Source: an uncultured Cohaesibacter sp. (GTDB lineage: Bacteria > Pseudomonadota > Alphaproteobacteria > Rhizobiales > Cohaesibacteraceae). Taken from it: DNA of 64,000 nt. Below the pieces are notes generated by a model. That model made no database searches, was not told where the DNA came from, and saw nothing but the letters and a program-made list of their open reading frames with translations. Below are positions 50,883 to 60,657 of the stretch, piece by piece (the first letter of the stretch is position 1; each line of letters begins with the position of its first letter). Location: contig NZ_OY762905.1 of the NCBI RefSeq assembly GCF_963666525.1, positions 4,667,001-4,731,000 on the forward strand, read 5' to 3'. The translations under genes were made by a program, and so were the position numbers.

Positions 50883-51935
50883 ATGTCCGAAGTAATTAAT
50901 ATTTCGCTGGATGTCATGGGTGGGGACAATGGCCCTGCTGTCGTCCTTGAAGGTGCAGACATCGCGTTGGTTCGTCATCCTGACGTGCGCTATCACCTAT
51001 TCGGCGATCAGGAGATCGTTGAAAGCCTGCTCGAAGATTATCCGCGCGTCAAGCAGGCCAGTACCTTGCATCATTGTGAGGTTGTCATTCAGATGGATGA
51101 ACGGCCCAGCCAGGCGCTGCGCAGAGGCCGCGGTAAATCCAGCATGTGGCGTTCCATCGAGGCCGCCCGCGATGGCGTTTCCAGTGTTTGCGTTTCTGCT
51201 GGGAATACCGGCGCCCTGATGGCGATGTCCAAATTCTGCCTTCGGACCATGGCCGACATCGAACGCCCGGCGATTGCCGCTATCTGGCCAACGCTGCGTG
51301 GCGAGAGCATCGTGCTTGACGTTGGTGCAACGATTGGTGCCGATGCCCAGCAGCTTGTGGATTTTGCCCTGTTGGGTGGCGCCATGGCCCGTGCACTGTT
51401 CGGTATCGAACGGCCGACCATCGGTCTTCTTAACATTGGCGAGGAAGACGTCAAGGGTCTTGACGAAGTCAAGGAAGCCGGCCGGATGTTGCGCGAATTT
51501 GAATTCCCGCAGTTCCAGTACAAGGGCTTTGTGGAAGGCAATGATCTTGGTACCGGCGCGGTCGACGTGGTCGTGACAGAAGGGTTCGCCGGGAATATCG
51601 CCCTGAAGACAGCTGAAGGCACAGCAAAACAGCTGGCTGAATATCTGCACTCGGCCATGAGCCGCACCTGGATGGCCAAGCTCGGTTATCTGTTTGCCCG
51701 GTCCGCCTTCCAGCATCTGCGCGCCAAGATGGATCCGCGCAAGGTCAACGGCGGCGTGTTCCTCGGGCTGAACGGCATCGTCATCAAAAGCCATGGAGGA
51801 ACTGACGGGGAAGGGTTCGCCTCTGCCATCAGTCTTGGCTATGACATGGTCAAGAATGGTCTGACCGAGAAGATCGAACAGGATCTGTCTGTATATCATA
51901 AGAACCGTAATGTGTCTGACGAGGAGAACGCATAA
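50883..51935 (+). CDS. plsX: Phosphate acyltransferase PlsX
   Basis: 350 residues. It makes acyl phosphate from acyl-ACP for phospholipid synthesis. Recognisable parts are [52 protein letters not shown] (cited as the DxGA motif) and the C-terminal [14 protein letters not shown]. The next gene, fabH, starts on the base after its TAA. Confidence 0.96.
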   Translation: MSEVINISLDVMGGDNGPAVVLEGADIALVRHPDVRYHLFGDQEIVESLLEDYPRVKQASTLHHCEVVIQMDERPSQALRRGRGKSSMWRSIEAARDGVSSVCVSAGNTGALMAMSKFCLRTMADIERPAIAAIWPTLRGESIVLDVGATIGADAQQLVDFALLGGAMARALFGIERPTIGLLNIGEEDVKGLDEVKEAGRMLREFEFPQFQYKGFVEGNDLGTGAVDVVVTEGFAGNIALKTAEGTAKQLAEYLHSAMSRTWMAKLGYLFARSAFQHLRAKMDPRKVNGGVFLGLNGIVIKSHGGTDGEGFASAISLGYDMVKNGLTEKIEQDLSVYHKNRNVSDEENA

Positions 51936-52913
51936 GTGAGCGTGACAAGGTCTGTTATCGTAGGATCCGGATCCTATTTGCCGAAGAAAATTGTTACAAA
52001 CGAAGATCTGGCCAAATTCGTCGACACGTCTGACGAATGGATCCGGCAGAGAACAGGCATTGAGCAGCGCCACTTCGCCGCGGAGGGCGAGTTTACCTCT
52101 GAACTGGGTTACAAGGCTGCCCTTGAAGCGATCAAGAGCGCCGGAATCGATGCGCAGGAAATCGATCTGATCATCTGTGGCACGGCGACGCCGGACAATA
52201 CCTTCCCGGCAACCTCGGTCGCCATTCAGAACATGCTCGGCATTCATCATGGCGCGGCCTTTGATCTGCAGGCCGTCTGCTCCGGTTTCGTCTTTGCCCT
52301 GTCCACCGCCGACATGTATCTGCGCTGTGGCAAGGCCAAGACCGCTCTGGTGATCGGCGCAGAAACCTTCTCCCGCATTCTCGACTTTGAAGACCGCACC
52401 ACCTGCGTGCTGTTCGGCGATGGCGCCGGGGCCGTAGTGCTGCGCGCCGAGGAAGGAACCGGCGATATTACCGATCGCGGCATCCTGACGAGCCATCTGC
52501 GTTCGGATGGCAAGCACAAGGACAAGCTGTTTGTGGATGGTGGGCCATCCTCCACCCGGACAACCGGCCATCTTCGCATGGAAGGCAAGGAAGTTTTCAA
52601 GCATGCGGTTGGCATGATCACCGATGTGATTGTTGATGCCTTCAACGAGACCGGCCTCAACGCCGACGATCTCGATTGGTTCGTTCCGCATCAGGCCAAC
52701 AAGCGCATCATTGATGCCAGTGCCAAGAAACTGAACATTGCACCGGAGAAGGTCGTGATGACGGTCAATCTCCATGGCAATACCTCGGCTGCCTCCATTC
52801 CGCTGGCTCTCGATACGGCTGTCAAGGACGGGCGCATCAAGAAGGGTGATCTGGTTCTGTTCGAAGCCATGGGCGGTGGATTCACCTGGGGATCGGTCCT
52901 GCTGCGCTGGTAG
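51936..52913 (+). CDS. fabH: Beta-ketoacyl-ACP synthase III
   Basis: 325 residues, GTG start directly after the plsX stop with GAGGAG upstream. The catalytic triad is C115 (LQAVCSGF), H252 (PHQANKR) and N282 (HGNTSAAS). It condenses acetyl-CoA with malonyl-ACP to start fatty-acid synthesis. Coupled to plsX, matching the usual lipid operon. Confidence 0.96.
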   Translation: MSVTRSVIVGSGSYLPKKIVTNEDLAKFVDTSDEWIRQRTGIEQRHFAAEGEFTSELGYKAALEAIKSAGIDAQEIDLIICGTATPDNTFPATSVAIQNMLGIHHGAAFDLQAVCSGFVFALSTADMYLRCGKAKTALVIGAETFSRILDFEDRTTCVLFGDGAGAVVLRAEEGTGDITDRGILTSHLRSDGKHKDKLFVDGGPSSTRTTGHLRMEGKEVFKHAVGMITDVIVDAFNETGLNADDLDWFVPHQANKRIIDASAKKLNIAPEKVVMTVNLHGNTSAASIPLALDTAVKDGRIKKGDLVLFEAMGGGFTWGSVLLRW

Positions 52914-53298
52914 TATTTGGCGATGGCACCGGTTTTGCGGAAAAGCACACACTGGCAATAGTGAAAGTGCTGAAGGCATCAGCCATTACAGTGTTGTGTC
53001 GGAAGGCGGGTGTTTTGCCAGCAAAAATGACCGCACAACAAATTATTAGCCAAATTCATGATGACTAGACTATTTGTGAGGCAGTTTTGGACAGTCCAAA
53101 GCTGCCTCACGCTTGTCAAAACTACTAGTTATTGAAAACTCTGCCAGATTTTTCATTTTTTATGCGCATATGCGACGGTTTCGCCAACGAATTGCCTTGT
53201 TTTATACGCAGTCTTGCAGTTGACGTGAGTCAATAACGGAAATACTCTGCTCCAACGAGATGAGTCACATAGATCCTTTTCAGAGTGAGGTTTGCGAC
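52914..53298. other. fabH-ihfA intergenic region with a strong hairpin
   Basis: 385 bp without a convincing gene. An imperfect 16-bp stem GTGAGGCAGTTTTGGA (53076-53091) with TCCAAAGCTGCCTCAC (53095-53110) has one wobble pair and a 3-nt loop. It is not followed by a T run on either strand, so it need not be a terminator. The ihfA promoter should lie after it. Confidence 0.6.
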
Positions 53299-53613
53299 AT
53301 GGGGGGCAAAACGGTAACGCGCGCAGATTTGTGCGAAGCAGTCTATCAGAAGGTAGGTCTGTCGCGTACTGAGTCAGCAGAGCTTGTCGAAATGGTGTTG
53401 GATGAAATGAGCAACTGCCTTGTTGAAGGGCAGCAGGTAAAGCTCTCTTCTTTCGGCACATTTTTTGTCAGAGACAAGAACGAGCGCATTGGTCGAAATC
53501 CAAAGACCGGGCAGGAGGTTCCCATTTCTCCCCGGCGGGTGATGGTGTTCAAGCCATCCAATGTTCTGAAAAAGAAAATCAATGACTCTTTGGCTCCGGA
53601 AGACGCTGACTAG
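53299..53613 (+). CDS. ihfA: Integration host factor subunit alpha
   Basis: 104 residues. The HU/IHF fold is [40 protein letters not shown] and the DNA-wrapping [20 protein letters not shown]. The GRNPKTG element identifies IHF alpha. GAGG lies 8 nt before the ATG at 53299; an upstream ATG at 53260 is not needed. Confidence 0.96.
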   Translation: MGGKTVTRADLCEAVYQKVGLSRTESAELVEMVLDEMSNCLVEGQQVKLSSFGTFFVRDKNERIGRNPKTGQEVPISPRRVMVFKPSNVLKKKINDSLAPEDAD

Positions 53614-53759
53614 GCGTTTCGGTCCGATCGTGAGCAGGATTTTATAGCGGATTATTGGGTCTCTACACGGAGCTTTCGGAGGATGCTTGTGGTCTCATGA
53701 CCTCGGGCGGAGGAGTCTTTTCGTACTATGGGCTATGTGTGGGCGATGATGATTGACAG

Positions 53760-54929
53760 GTGGGTATCTTGCGAAAGAGTCCTGATGCATTCAGAACAAT
53801 AAGCGAAGTTGCGGAAGACCTCGATCTTCCGCAGCACGTACTGCGCTTTTGGGAAACGCGTTTCTCCCAGATCAAACCGATGAAAAGAGGTGGTGGTCGC
53901 CGGTACTATCGTCCCGACGACATCGATCTTTTGCGCGGAATCCGCCATTTGCTCTATGATCAGGGCTACACCATCAAGGGTGTCCAGAAAATCCTCAAGG
54001 AACAGGGCATCCGGCAGGTCATCGACGCTGCCGATCTCGATGGAGACGAGCGTGATACTGAAGCGCAGACTGCCAACGCAACAGAGAGCAACAACGGACA
54101 GACCGTAGCGCACGAGACCTATCCGGCAACGCAGTATGCTGCTGAGGAAAGCGGTCCGGCACATCCGGTAAGGCATACAGCTACAGCTCAGTCGAAACTA
54201 CCGCCAGAAGTTTCAAACCCACCGGTTCAATCCTCCCAGCGGCACTCTGAGGCGCATCCCGGCCGATCCGTTCCAGAGGTCAATCCAGTTCGTCAGCCGG
54301 GAAATGCCGTACATGTGTCAGGTCTTGACTGTCAGCCAACCGCTCCACAAATGACACATACGCACGAGCAGGTATCTCTCGAGCATGATGAAAGTCTGCG
54401 GAATGAGGGAGCTTTCGAACAGTCGAATATGATCGATTTTCGGACGCATCCAAAGCGTTCGGAGCAGGGGCCACAGCCCCAGCAGCCGCATGTCATCCCG
54501 ACGACAAAGGTCTTCGCAGCTCCAGCAATGGCTGGACCGGCACCAGCAGGAGCAAGGCCCCGTCATGCCCACTATGCAAAGCAGGGCCCTGTAGAGGCAA
54601 TCAGCAACGTTCCGTTGTCCGAAGAGGAACAGCGCAGGCGCGACTTTGGTGATGCAGGCCCCTTGCCTGCAGATCTGCGGACAGGGGATCCTGAGTTTCT
54701 TCACGGTGGCGATGCCAGTGTAACTGTAGAGGCCGCGCGCAGCCGGGCGCTCGAAGAGGAACAGCGTTCGGGCTTCTTTTCCAGAATCATCGGAAGCCGC
54801 TCCGAGGCGGGAGAGGCTGCCGTCACCGAGCAGCAAAGGCTTTCCCGTGATGAAGTGCGCCGCCTGCAATCAACGCTGTTCGAGTTGCTGGAATGCAAAC
54901 GCATTCTGGATCAGGCCCGTTCAGACTGA
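53760..54929 (+). CDS. MerR-family regulator with long low-complexity C-terminal region
   Basis: 389 residues, GTG start. The winged helix (about 10-85) reads [20 protein letters not shown], then [20 protein letters not shown]. Residues about 100-330 are Gln/Pro/His/Ala-rich and presumably disordered. A short C-terminal helix (about 355-389) contains [20 protein letters not shown]. It follows ihfA by about 145 bp, a pairing conserved in alphaproteobacteria. No metal-binding cysteines, so it is not a metal sensor of the type at 9.7 kb. Confidence 0.88.
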   Translation: MGILRKSPDAFRTISEVAEDLDLPQHVLRFWETRFSQIKPMKRGGGRRYYRPDDIDLLRGIRHLLYDQGYTIKGVQKILKEQGIRQVIDAADLDGDERDTEAQTANATESNNGQTVAHETYPATQYAAEESGPAHPVRHTATAQSKLPPEVSNPPVQSSQRHSEAHPGRSVPEVNPVRQPGNAVHVSGLDCQPTAPQMTHTHEQVSLEHDESLRNEGAFEQSNMIDFRTHPKRSEQGPQPQQPHVIPTTKVFAAPAMAGPAPAGARPRHAHYAKQGPVEAISNVPLSEEEQRRRDFGDAGPLPADLRTGDPEFLHGGDASVTVEAARSRALEEEQRSGFFSRIIGSRSEAGEAAVTEQQRLSRDEVRRLQSTLFELLECKRILDQARSD

Positions 54930-54972
54930 TCCTTTTCCTTCTATTGAAATTTCCTGAAGTTGTCACAGATGC

Positions 54973-55266
54973 TTAGCGCAAGGCTTCCATCAGCTCTTGC
55001 GATGCGCTGACGATGGTCTTGGTCGCCAAGGCGCTGGCCTTGAAGGCCGCTTCCGTCTCTATGAGCTCGACCAGGCGCTTGGGGTCGAGGTCCGGCAACG
55101 ACGCCACGGGAGCAAGCGTGTCTTCGGGCCGGACGTTTCTCTGAACGCCGTTTGCGGGCTGCGCAGCATTGTCTGGAACCGGATTGGCGATGCCAACCGC
55201 GATGTCCTCAAGGCGGTCTGACGCCGCCAACATGCCTGCCGTCGATATGGAGAGTGCTGAAATCAT
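54973..55266 (-). CDS. Small orphan protein resembling flagellar basal-body rod ends
   Basis: 97 residues. The N-terminus MISALSISTAGMLAASDRLE, followed by DIAVGIAN, resembles FlgB/FlgC/FlgG rod proteins, which start with a similar Ala/Ser-rich helix and an N-x-A-N motif. The C-terminus LVELIETEAAFKASALATKT resembles the rod C-terminal helix. The middle part typical of rod proteins is almost gone (only about 35 residues, Pro/Asn-rich). No other flagellar gene is in the window. It may be a reduced rod-like protein or decayed copy; function unclear. Confidence 0.7.
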   Translation of the reverse strand: MISALSISTAGMLAASDRLEDIAVGIANPVPDNAAQPANGVQRNVRPEDTLAPVASLPDLDPKRLVELIETEAAFKASALATKTIVSASQELMEALR

Positions 55267-55352
55267 AAGGTGACTTTACCAGTCGGCTTTTAAGAAGCTG
55301 CTACCGCTTTCGGTAAAAGTTTAACGAATTTCAGACTGGGGCCTTTGCGGCC

Positions 55353-55384
55353 AAAAAAATGGCCCCGCCATCCGACAGGGCCAT
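55353..55384 (-). terminator. Leftward terminator between tRNA-Pro and the rod-like gene
   Basis: Stem ATGGCCC (55359-55365) / GGGCCAT (55378-55384) with a 12-nt loop; on the minus strand seven T follow (complement of 55353-55359). It is placed to stop leftward transcripts from the tRNA region. Confidence 0.65.
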
Positions 55385-55652
55385 CAAAGACGTCATGAAC
55401 GGTCAGGTCCTACGACGTTCTGGTGTAAATCTGGGGGGAGGGCTCTGCGCTGGCAGCGTTCTGCCACGCGAATCTCTCTCCAGTTCGCCTTGAGAAATAT
55501 AGGGGACCCATTACACGAATGTGACAGGTTGCGGGAGCAAGCTGCCTGGAATGACCCGAATTTCAAAGTCCTGAAAACGCGCAAAATGCCTTACTGCCGG
55601 ACGGCAGATAGCAGACTCTTGAAGATTTTTGGGAAATGCGGGGGGAAGTTAA

Positions 55653-55729
<77 letters not shown>

Positions 55730-55930
55730 ACACGAGGGCTTTATAATGTCTATGTCACCGTGTTGCAATGTTTGTGAACGACGGATTGCAATTATCCTCA
55801 AGCTTTCACAGAACAAAAGCGTGTCACCAACAGGTTGCCTCGCAATTGCTTCGGACAATCTGTTGGCGACACGCAAATATCGCGGATCAGTGGCTGATCG
55901 ATGACCCGGAGGTCGCTTCTGGCGTGTCTC

Positions 55931-57469
55931 TTAGTAGGCGCCATCCTGATTAAACAGCTTGAAGGGCGTTGCGATCAGGATATAGAGGTCCAGTGCCAGT
56001 GACCAGTTCTCGATGTAATAGATGTCGTGCTGCACACGCTGTTTCAGCTTCTCATCATCATCGATTTCTCCGCGCCAGCCATGGATCTGTGCCCAGCCGG
56101 TAATGCCCGGTTTGACCTTGTGGCGCGCCATGTAGCCGTCAGCCACTTCTTCGAACAGGCGGTTGTTGGTCTGCTGTGCCACTACATGAGGCCGTGGACC
56201 GACCAGCGATAGGGTGCCGAGCAGCACATTGAAAAGCTGAGGCAATTCGTCAATCGATGTCTTGCGGATGATGCGTCCGACGCGTGTGACGCGGCTGTCA
56301 TTCTTGGTAACAGACTTCTTGGCGGTCTGGTCGCTCTGGTTGTGATAGAGAGACCGGAACTTGAAGATCATTACCTCTTCATTGTTGAAGCCAAGGCGCT
56401 TCTGGCGAAAGATGATCGGACCATCGCTGTCAAGTTTGATGGCAATGGCCGTGCCGATCAGGATTGGCGAAAACAGGATGATCGACAGCGAAGCTACGAA
56501 AATGTCGAAGACCCGTTTCAAAAGGCCACCCCAGTTGGCAATCGGTTTGGCGAACACGGGAACCGTCGGCAGATTGCCTACGTAGGAATAGGTCCTGCGA
56601 CGAAACTGCATCTTGTTCATATGGGCGCTGAGGTGGATGTCGAGCGGCAGGATCCAGAGCTTGTGCAGCATCTGCAAAACACGCTTTTCGGCCGAAACCG
56701 GGATCGTCACGATCAGCATGTCGATCTTGCAAAGGCGTGAGAACTCGACGAGATCATCAACGTTGCCGAGCTTGGGATAACCGGCAACAATCGGCGGCGA
56801 TCGGTCATCATCCCGGTCATCGAAAATGCCGCAGATGCGGATGTCGTTGTTTTCCTGCGCTTCCAGAGAGGTGATGATCTCGGCAGCGGGAGTGCCACCT
56901 CCGACGATGACTGCGCGCCGTTCGAGGCGTCCATCTGCTTGCCAATGGCGGATCAGGAAGGATTCAACGGCCCGGACCATGGTGGTGACCGCAATGCCGA
57001 GCACAAACCAGAGGCCAAGCCAGCTTCTGTTTTCGACAATCGGCGTCTCCGAAAGGTAGCTGATCAGAAGGAACAGCACGGTCACCATGGTCCACGCGCC
57101 GATGATCCTGCCGATCTGCGGTGCCAGGCTGCTCATGTCATGGACAGAGTAGCCATCCACCGACAGTGTGAACAGCATGAACAGCAAGGCGCCGGCGATG
57201 GACAGAACGATGGGCATTTCCATCCCGGCCAATATGGCTCCACCCATCAGGGACCAGGAAATGATGCCCAGAATGGATAGGGTGATGAAATCGGAAAACT
57301 GAATGAGCCCACGTACAATCCCCGGTGCGTAGGTTGTCTCGGAGAACTCGGCAGCTACTTCCCGTGCAAGATCCGTAATCTGCGTCTGCCGCGTCTCATC
57401 TGCAGACGGCGCACTCGCATTCATTACGGCACGTGAAGAGAAAGCTGTTCTCGGATCAAGAGCCTGCAT
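55931..57469 (-). CDS. Undecaprenyl-phosphate sugar phosphotransferase (WcaJ/PssY type)
   Basis: 512 residues. Membrane helices at about 50-185 are followed by a CoA-binding-like fold with RRAVIVGGGTPAAEIITSLE. The C-terminal polyprenol phosphate hexose-1-phosphate transferase domain (about 315-512) contains KRVFDIFVASLSIILFSPIL, MIFKFRSLYHNQ, KTSIDELPQLFNVLLGTLSL and KPGITGWAQIHGWRGE. It starts exopolysaccharide repeat units on the lipid carrier. It lies 200 bp from the tRNA and 190 bp from the export lipoprotein gene, same strand. Confidence 0.92.
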   Translation of the reverse strand: MQALDPRTAFSSRAVMNASAPSADETRQTQITDLAREVAAEFSETTYAPGIVRGLIQFSDFITLSILGIISWSLMGGAILAGMEMPIVLSIAGALLFMLFTLSVDGYSVHDMSSLAPQIGRIIGAWTMVTVLFLLISYLSETPIVENRSWLGLWFVLGIAVTTMVRAVESFLIRHWQADGRLERRAVIVGGGTPAAEIITSLEAQENNDIRICGIFDDRDDDRSPPIVAGYPKLGNVDDLVEFSRLCKIDMLIVTIPVSAEKRVLQMLHKLWILPLDIHLSAHMNKMQFRRRTYSYVGNLPTVPVFAKPIANWGGLLKRVFDIFVASLSIILFSPILIGTAIAIKLDSDGPIIFRQKRLGFNNEEVMIFKFRSLYHNQSDQTAKKSVTKNDSRVTRVGRIIRKTSIDELPQLFNVLLGTLSLVGPRPHVVAQQTNNRLFEEVADGYMARHKVKPGITGWAQIHGWRGEIDDDEKLKQRVQHDIYYIENWSLALDLYILIATPFKLFNQDGAY

Positions 57470-57662
57470 TATAGGTTACCCACATATGTAATTATTATCC
57501 CTGACCCAGACATAGCAGTCAAAGTCTGACCAAGTTTTAATGGATGGCTTCAGGGATAATGAAGCAAAGACATTTTGGACATTATCGTTAAAGAAGTGTC
57601 ACCGGCAACCCAGAGGTGAGTGCGGGTTGCAAATCGCCTTGACCCGTTCAGGTCAATCCAGA

Positions 57663-58217
57663 CTAGAATAGGCGTTCCCGAACGTAGATGGTGTCACCCG
57701 GGCGCACAGGTGTTGTCAGGTTGACCGCGCCAGTGAGGATCTTGCCATTCAACTGTCGGGTGATATCGACTGTCTGCTGTTGAGCACGAGGGGTAAACCC
57801 GCCTGCAATTGCCACCGCGGTCTGCACCGTCATGCCCGTCACATAAGAATACTGACCAGCCGTCGTAACTTCGCCCATGATGAAGAAGGGGCGGTATTGA
57901 ACGATTTCGACGGAAACATCAGGATTGCGGACATAGCCGTTGCTCAGCATTTGAGCGATCATCTTGCTCAGCTCGCTCGTCTGCTTGCCGCGAGCCGCGA
58001 CGCTGCCAATCAACGGAACCGAAATATAGCCCGACTGATCGACAGTGTATTCCTTGTTCAGCTCTTCCTGATTGAACACGATCAGGCGGATCCTGTCGCC
58101 GGAATCCAGCACATACGGACCGACGAGAGACTTGTGAAAATCATCCTGCGCCGGACGGTAACTGGAACAGCTGCTGATCCCGAGGGCGAGTGCTATAAAA
58201 AAGAAAATGCGAAACAT
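57663..58217 (-). CDS. Polysaccharide export lipoprotein (Wza/ExoF-like)
   Basis: 184 residues. Lipobox GISSC with lipidated C17, then a Poly_export domain (VLDSGDRIRLIVFNQEELNK, ISVPLIGSVAARG) and one SLBB domain (FFIMGEVTTAGQYSYVTGMT). It is shorter than Wza, like rhizobial ExoF-type exporters. It likely forms part of the outer-membrane channel for the exopolysaccharide made with the adjacent transferase. Confidence 0.92.
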   Translation of the reverse strand: MFRIFFFIALALGISSCSSYRPAQDDFHKSLVGPYVLDSGDRIRLIVFNQEELNKEYTVDQSGYISVPLIGSVAARGKQTSELSKMIAQMLSNGYVRNPDVSVEIVQYRPFFIMGEVTTAGQYSYVTGMTVQTAVAIAGGFTPRAQQQTVDITRQLNGKILTGAVNLTTPVRPGDTIYVRERLF

Positions 58218-58407
58218 GGCCGACTCGTCTGACTAAACCTCTTCCAGATAACTGCCGTTGTGGTTAATGCCTAGTAAACGCGAGATGCAACTGCGGCCAT
58301 ATGGTGCGTTTTGCAAGGAAATTGGTTCGGAAACACTAAAATGCGCACTCGTTAAGGGACTGGTTACCATAATTTGGCCCAATGGGATGGTAGCGAGGAG
58401 TGAGCTG

Positions 58408-60171
58408 ATGCGTATTCACAGTGGTCAGAACGGACAATGTATCGTCTCCATGGAGGAGCTGGATACCAAGAGCGGACGGTTCAGTGGCAGGGGGCCATGG
58501 CTTGCCGGTGCTCTGGTTCTGGCGGTTTGCGCAGGCTCGTTGGTTTATGGCCTGAGAGCCATGGCACCAGACAGATACCAGTCGGAAGCAAGACTGTTGC
58601 TTCTGGCACCTCCTCAGCAATATGTACCCACCGCCATTCAGGCCGACAGTGCTCAAACACTCGTGCGCCAGACTGAAAGGGCAGATGCCGTGCTGACTCG
58701 GCTTCAGAGCGATGAGAGCCTGCGCGCCATCGTGAGCAAGCTTGGTCTTTCAGGCGACAAGACCTATGCCTCTGACACCATGTGGCAGACCATGGTCGCC
58801 ATGCTCAGGCACGGGACACTCAACGTATCGCCAGTCGATCTGGCAGTAGATCGTCTCGCCGAATGGACCGAGATAGAACGGCTTGATGATCGTCAGGTCA
58901 TTTCAATCAGGACCGTTGCTCCCGTGGCCGAACAGGCGAGGCGGATCGCCAACGAGCTGGCCAAATCTTATCTGGCACTATTGGCAGAAAGCCGGAAAAG
59001 CGACTTCTCGCAGACCGTCAAGACGCTTGAAAACGAGGTTGAGGCCCTGTCTTTGCAGATGGAAGGGATTGTCGAAGGGACAGGTTCAAACGCTCAAGGT
59101 CCGTCGGAAATAAAGACAGGGCCCGGGATCGTTGATGGGCATTCGGCCATGATTCGGGCCCAGGAAGCCGGCAAGCGGCAAATGCTGGAAAATCTCCGGG
59201 TCAAGGAGGCGGAGCTGAAGACGCTGGCTTCTCTGGATCTTATTCCGCCAGCAGCTAGGATGTTGGGGCGCGCCATCGCCTCGGCCGCTCCCGTGGATCG
59301 CGCACCAGCACTGTGGGCCATGGCGACAGCTTCTCTGGTATTTTGTCTGACCTTGCTTGCGCCATTGGCTGGCGCGTCCGTTCGACGCAAAGGACGCGGG
59401 GAAGAAAACCTGCAGGCCTCGGCATCCATCAGCATGCCGAGCGAAATTCGCCTGGCCTATCCGTTGCCAGTTGATCTGCCTGTCATGCCGAGCGCCGATG
59501 TGGGTATTGCCACGGTTCGGACAGAAGAAATTCCCGATCTGGTGGAAAGCGATCCGGTCGAAGGATTGTTCGATTGTGTCGAGGCTGCTCTCGATGAAGT
59601 CTCTCACGCCCGCATCGTGTTGATGGCACAGGGTGAGAACTGGGGCGCGCATGGCATGCCGCTCGCAGCGCATCTGGTTGGCCAGCGTTCGGTTGCCTAT
59701 CTGTGCCTTGGTGTTCTGCAGGCAGACATGAGTGTGCCTCAGGGCAAGCTGAGCATGAAAAAATGGGGTGTTGCCGATTTCCTCGACGGCAACGCAGGAT
59801 TCGGCGATCTGATCGACGAGGACTGGACCGGGCTGGTCAATGTTGTCGGCGCAGGAGGCCGTGCGCTCGAGACCGAAGATTACCGGTCATCGCAGTTTCA
59901 GTCGCTTCTGATCGCCCTTGAGGCGGCCTATGATCTGGTTCTGATTGATCTTGGTGCCAACTTCGACAATGAAAAGGCCATCAGGAGCCTTGCATCCGCT
60001 GACGATACGCTGGCTTTCATCCACGTTCCCAAAATCGATCCAAACGACGTCACCCTGCTGCATGATGCGCTTCGGTTGCTTGGCTTCTCCGATAGCCTGA
60101 TTGTAACAGACATGATGGTGGAAGAAGTATCGCAAGTCGCGAGTCAGGATCTTCTGCAGGCGGCAGAATAG
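58408..60171 (+). CDS. Wzz-type polysaccharide co-polymerase with degenerate BY-kinase domain
   Basis: 587 residues. TM1 (about 31-50) and TM2 (about 301-323) flank a periplasmic Wzz-like coiled-coil domain (RYQSEARLLLL, DLAVDRLAEWTEIERLDDRQ, TVKTLENEVEALSLQMEGI). The cytoplasmic part (about 380-587) aligns with bacterial tyrosine kinases: GVADFLDGNAGFGDLI and the Walker B-like YDLVLIDLGANFDNEKA. The Walker A position (about 404-420, LMAQGENWGAHGMPLA) lacks the GKS/T lysine, and there is no C-terminal tyrosine cluster. It probably regulates chain length without kinase activity. AGGAG lies 7 nt before the ATG at 58408. Divergent from the lipoprotein gene. Confidence 0.82.
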   Translation: MRIHSGQNGQCIVSMEELDTKSGRFSGRGPWLAGALVLAVCAGSLVYGLRAMAPDRYQSEARLLLLAPPQQYVPTAIQADSAQTLVRQTERADAVLTRLQSDESLRAIVSKLGLSGDKTYASDTMWQTMVAMLRHGTLNVSPVDLAVDRLAEWTEIERLDDRQVISIRTVAPVAEQARRIANELAKSYLALLAESRKSDFSQTVKTLENEVEALSLQMEGIVEGTGSNAQGPSEIKTGPGIVDGHSAMIRAQEAGKRQMLENLRVKEAELKTLASLDLIPPAARMLGRAIASAAPVDRAPALWAMATASLVFCLTLLAPLAGASVRRKGRGEENLQASASISMPSEIRLAYPLPVDLPVMPSADVGIATVRTEEIPDLVESDPVEGLFDCVEAALDEVSHARIVLMAQGENWGAHGMPLAAHLVGQRSVAYLCLGVLQADMSVPQGKLSMKKWGVADFLDGNAGFGDLIDEDWTGLVNVVGAGGRALETEDYRSSQFQSLLIALEAAYDLVLIDLGANFDNEKAIRSLASADDTLAFIHVPKIDPNDVTLLHDALRLLGFSDSLIVTDMMVEEVSQVASQDLLQAAE

Positions 60172-60180
60172 GGACCTGTT

Positions 60181-60387
60181 CTAGGTCTTGGGCTTTTCCA
60201 TCCAGCGGATGATGAGCCCGGCCGGAACAATCCAGATCAGCCCGGTGATCAGGAAAAACAGGATCTGGGCCAGAGCGCCGGCATTCGCCACCACAGCCGC
60301 TCCGATCGTCATGCCAACGGCCGCATAGAAAACGACCCAGCCAACAAGCATGAGCATGCCGAAAAACTTGCGAGTGCGCTCTGTCAT
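60181..60387 (-). CDS. DUF2842-family small membrane protein
   Basis: 68 residues with two membrane helices (LMLVGWVVFYAAVGMTIGAA and ILFFLITGLIWIVPAGLII). It fits the alphaproteobacterial DUF2842 family often beside COX15. It overlaps no neighbour and is convergent with the EPS gene. Role unknown. Confidence 0.85.
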   Translation of the reverse strand: MTERTRKFFGMLMLVGWVVFYAAVGMTIGAAVVANAGALAQILFFLITGLIWIVPAGLIIRWMEKPKT

Positions 60388-60657
60388 TGTGTCTCCGCTG
60401 GTTGGAATTGACTAAAATGGGGTGATACCCCAGATGGCCCGCGCTGAAAAGGTCAAATGCCATCGGATCGTTCCGACTTAGTGATGAATCCCGACCTCTG
60501 CGATCCTTATCCGCCTCTATCCTTCTAGAGTATCACAGGCTTTGCCGCTGCAATGGCTTGACCCGATGCCAGCGAGCAGGGATGCTGCATCATGAAAAGC
60601 CATGCGATTGCACCGGAGCGCCGGGCCAGTCGAGCCAGAAAAGAGCAGGGAACGAGA

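Noticed and set aside
50997-52979. Leftward open frame of 660 codons opposite plsX and fabH
   Set aside because: It spans two well-supported genes on the other strand, a known artefact of GC-rich codon bias.
55731-55930. Integrase attachment scar or truncated integrase next to tRNA-Pro
   Set aside because: No repeat of the tRNA 3' end and no integrase-like frame found in the flank within the window.
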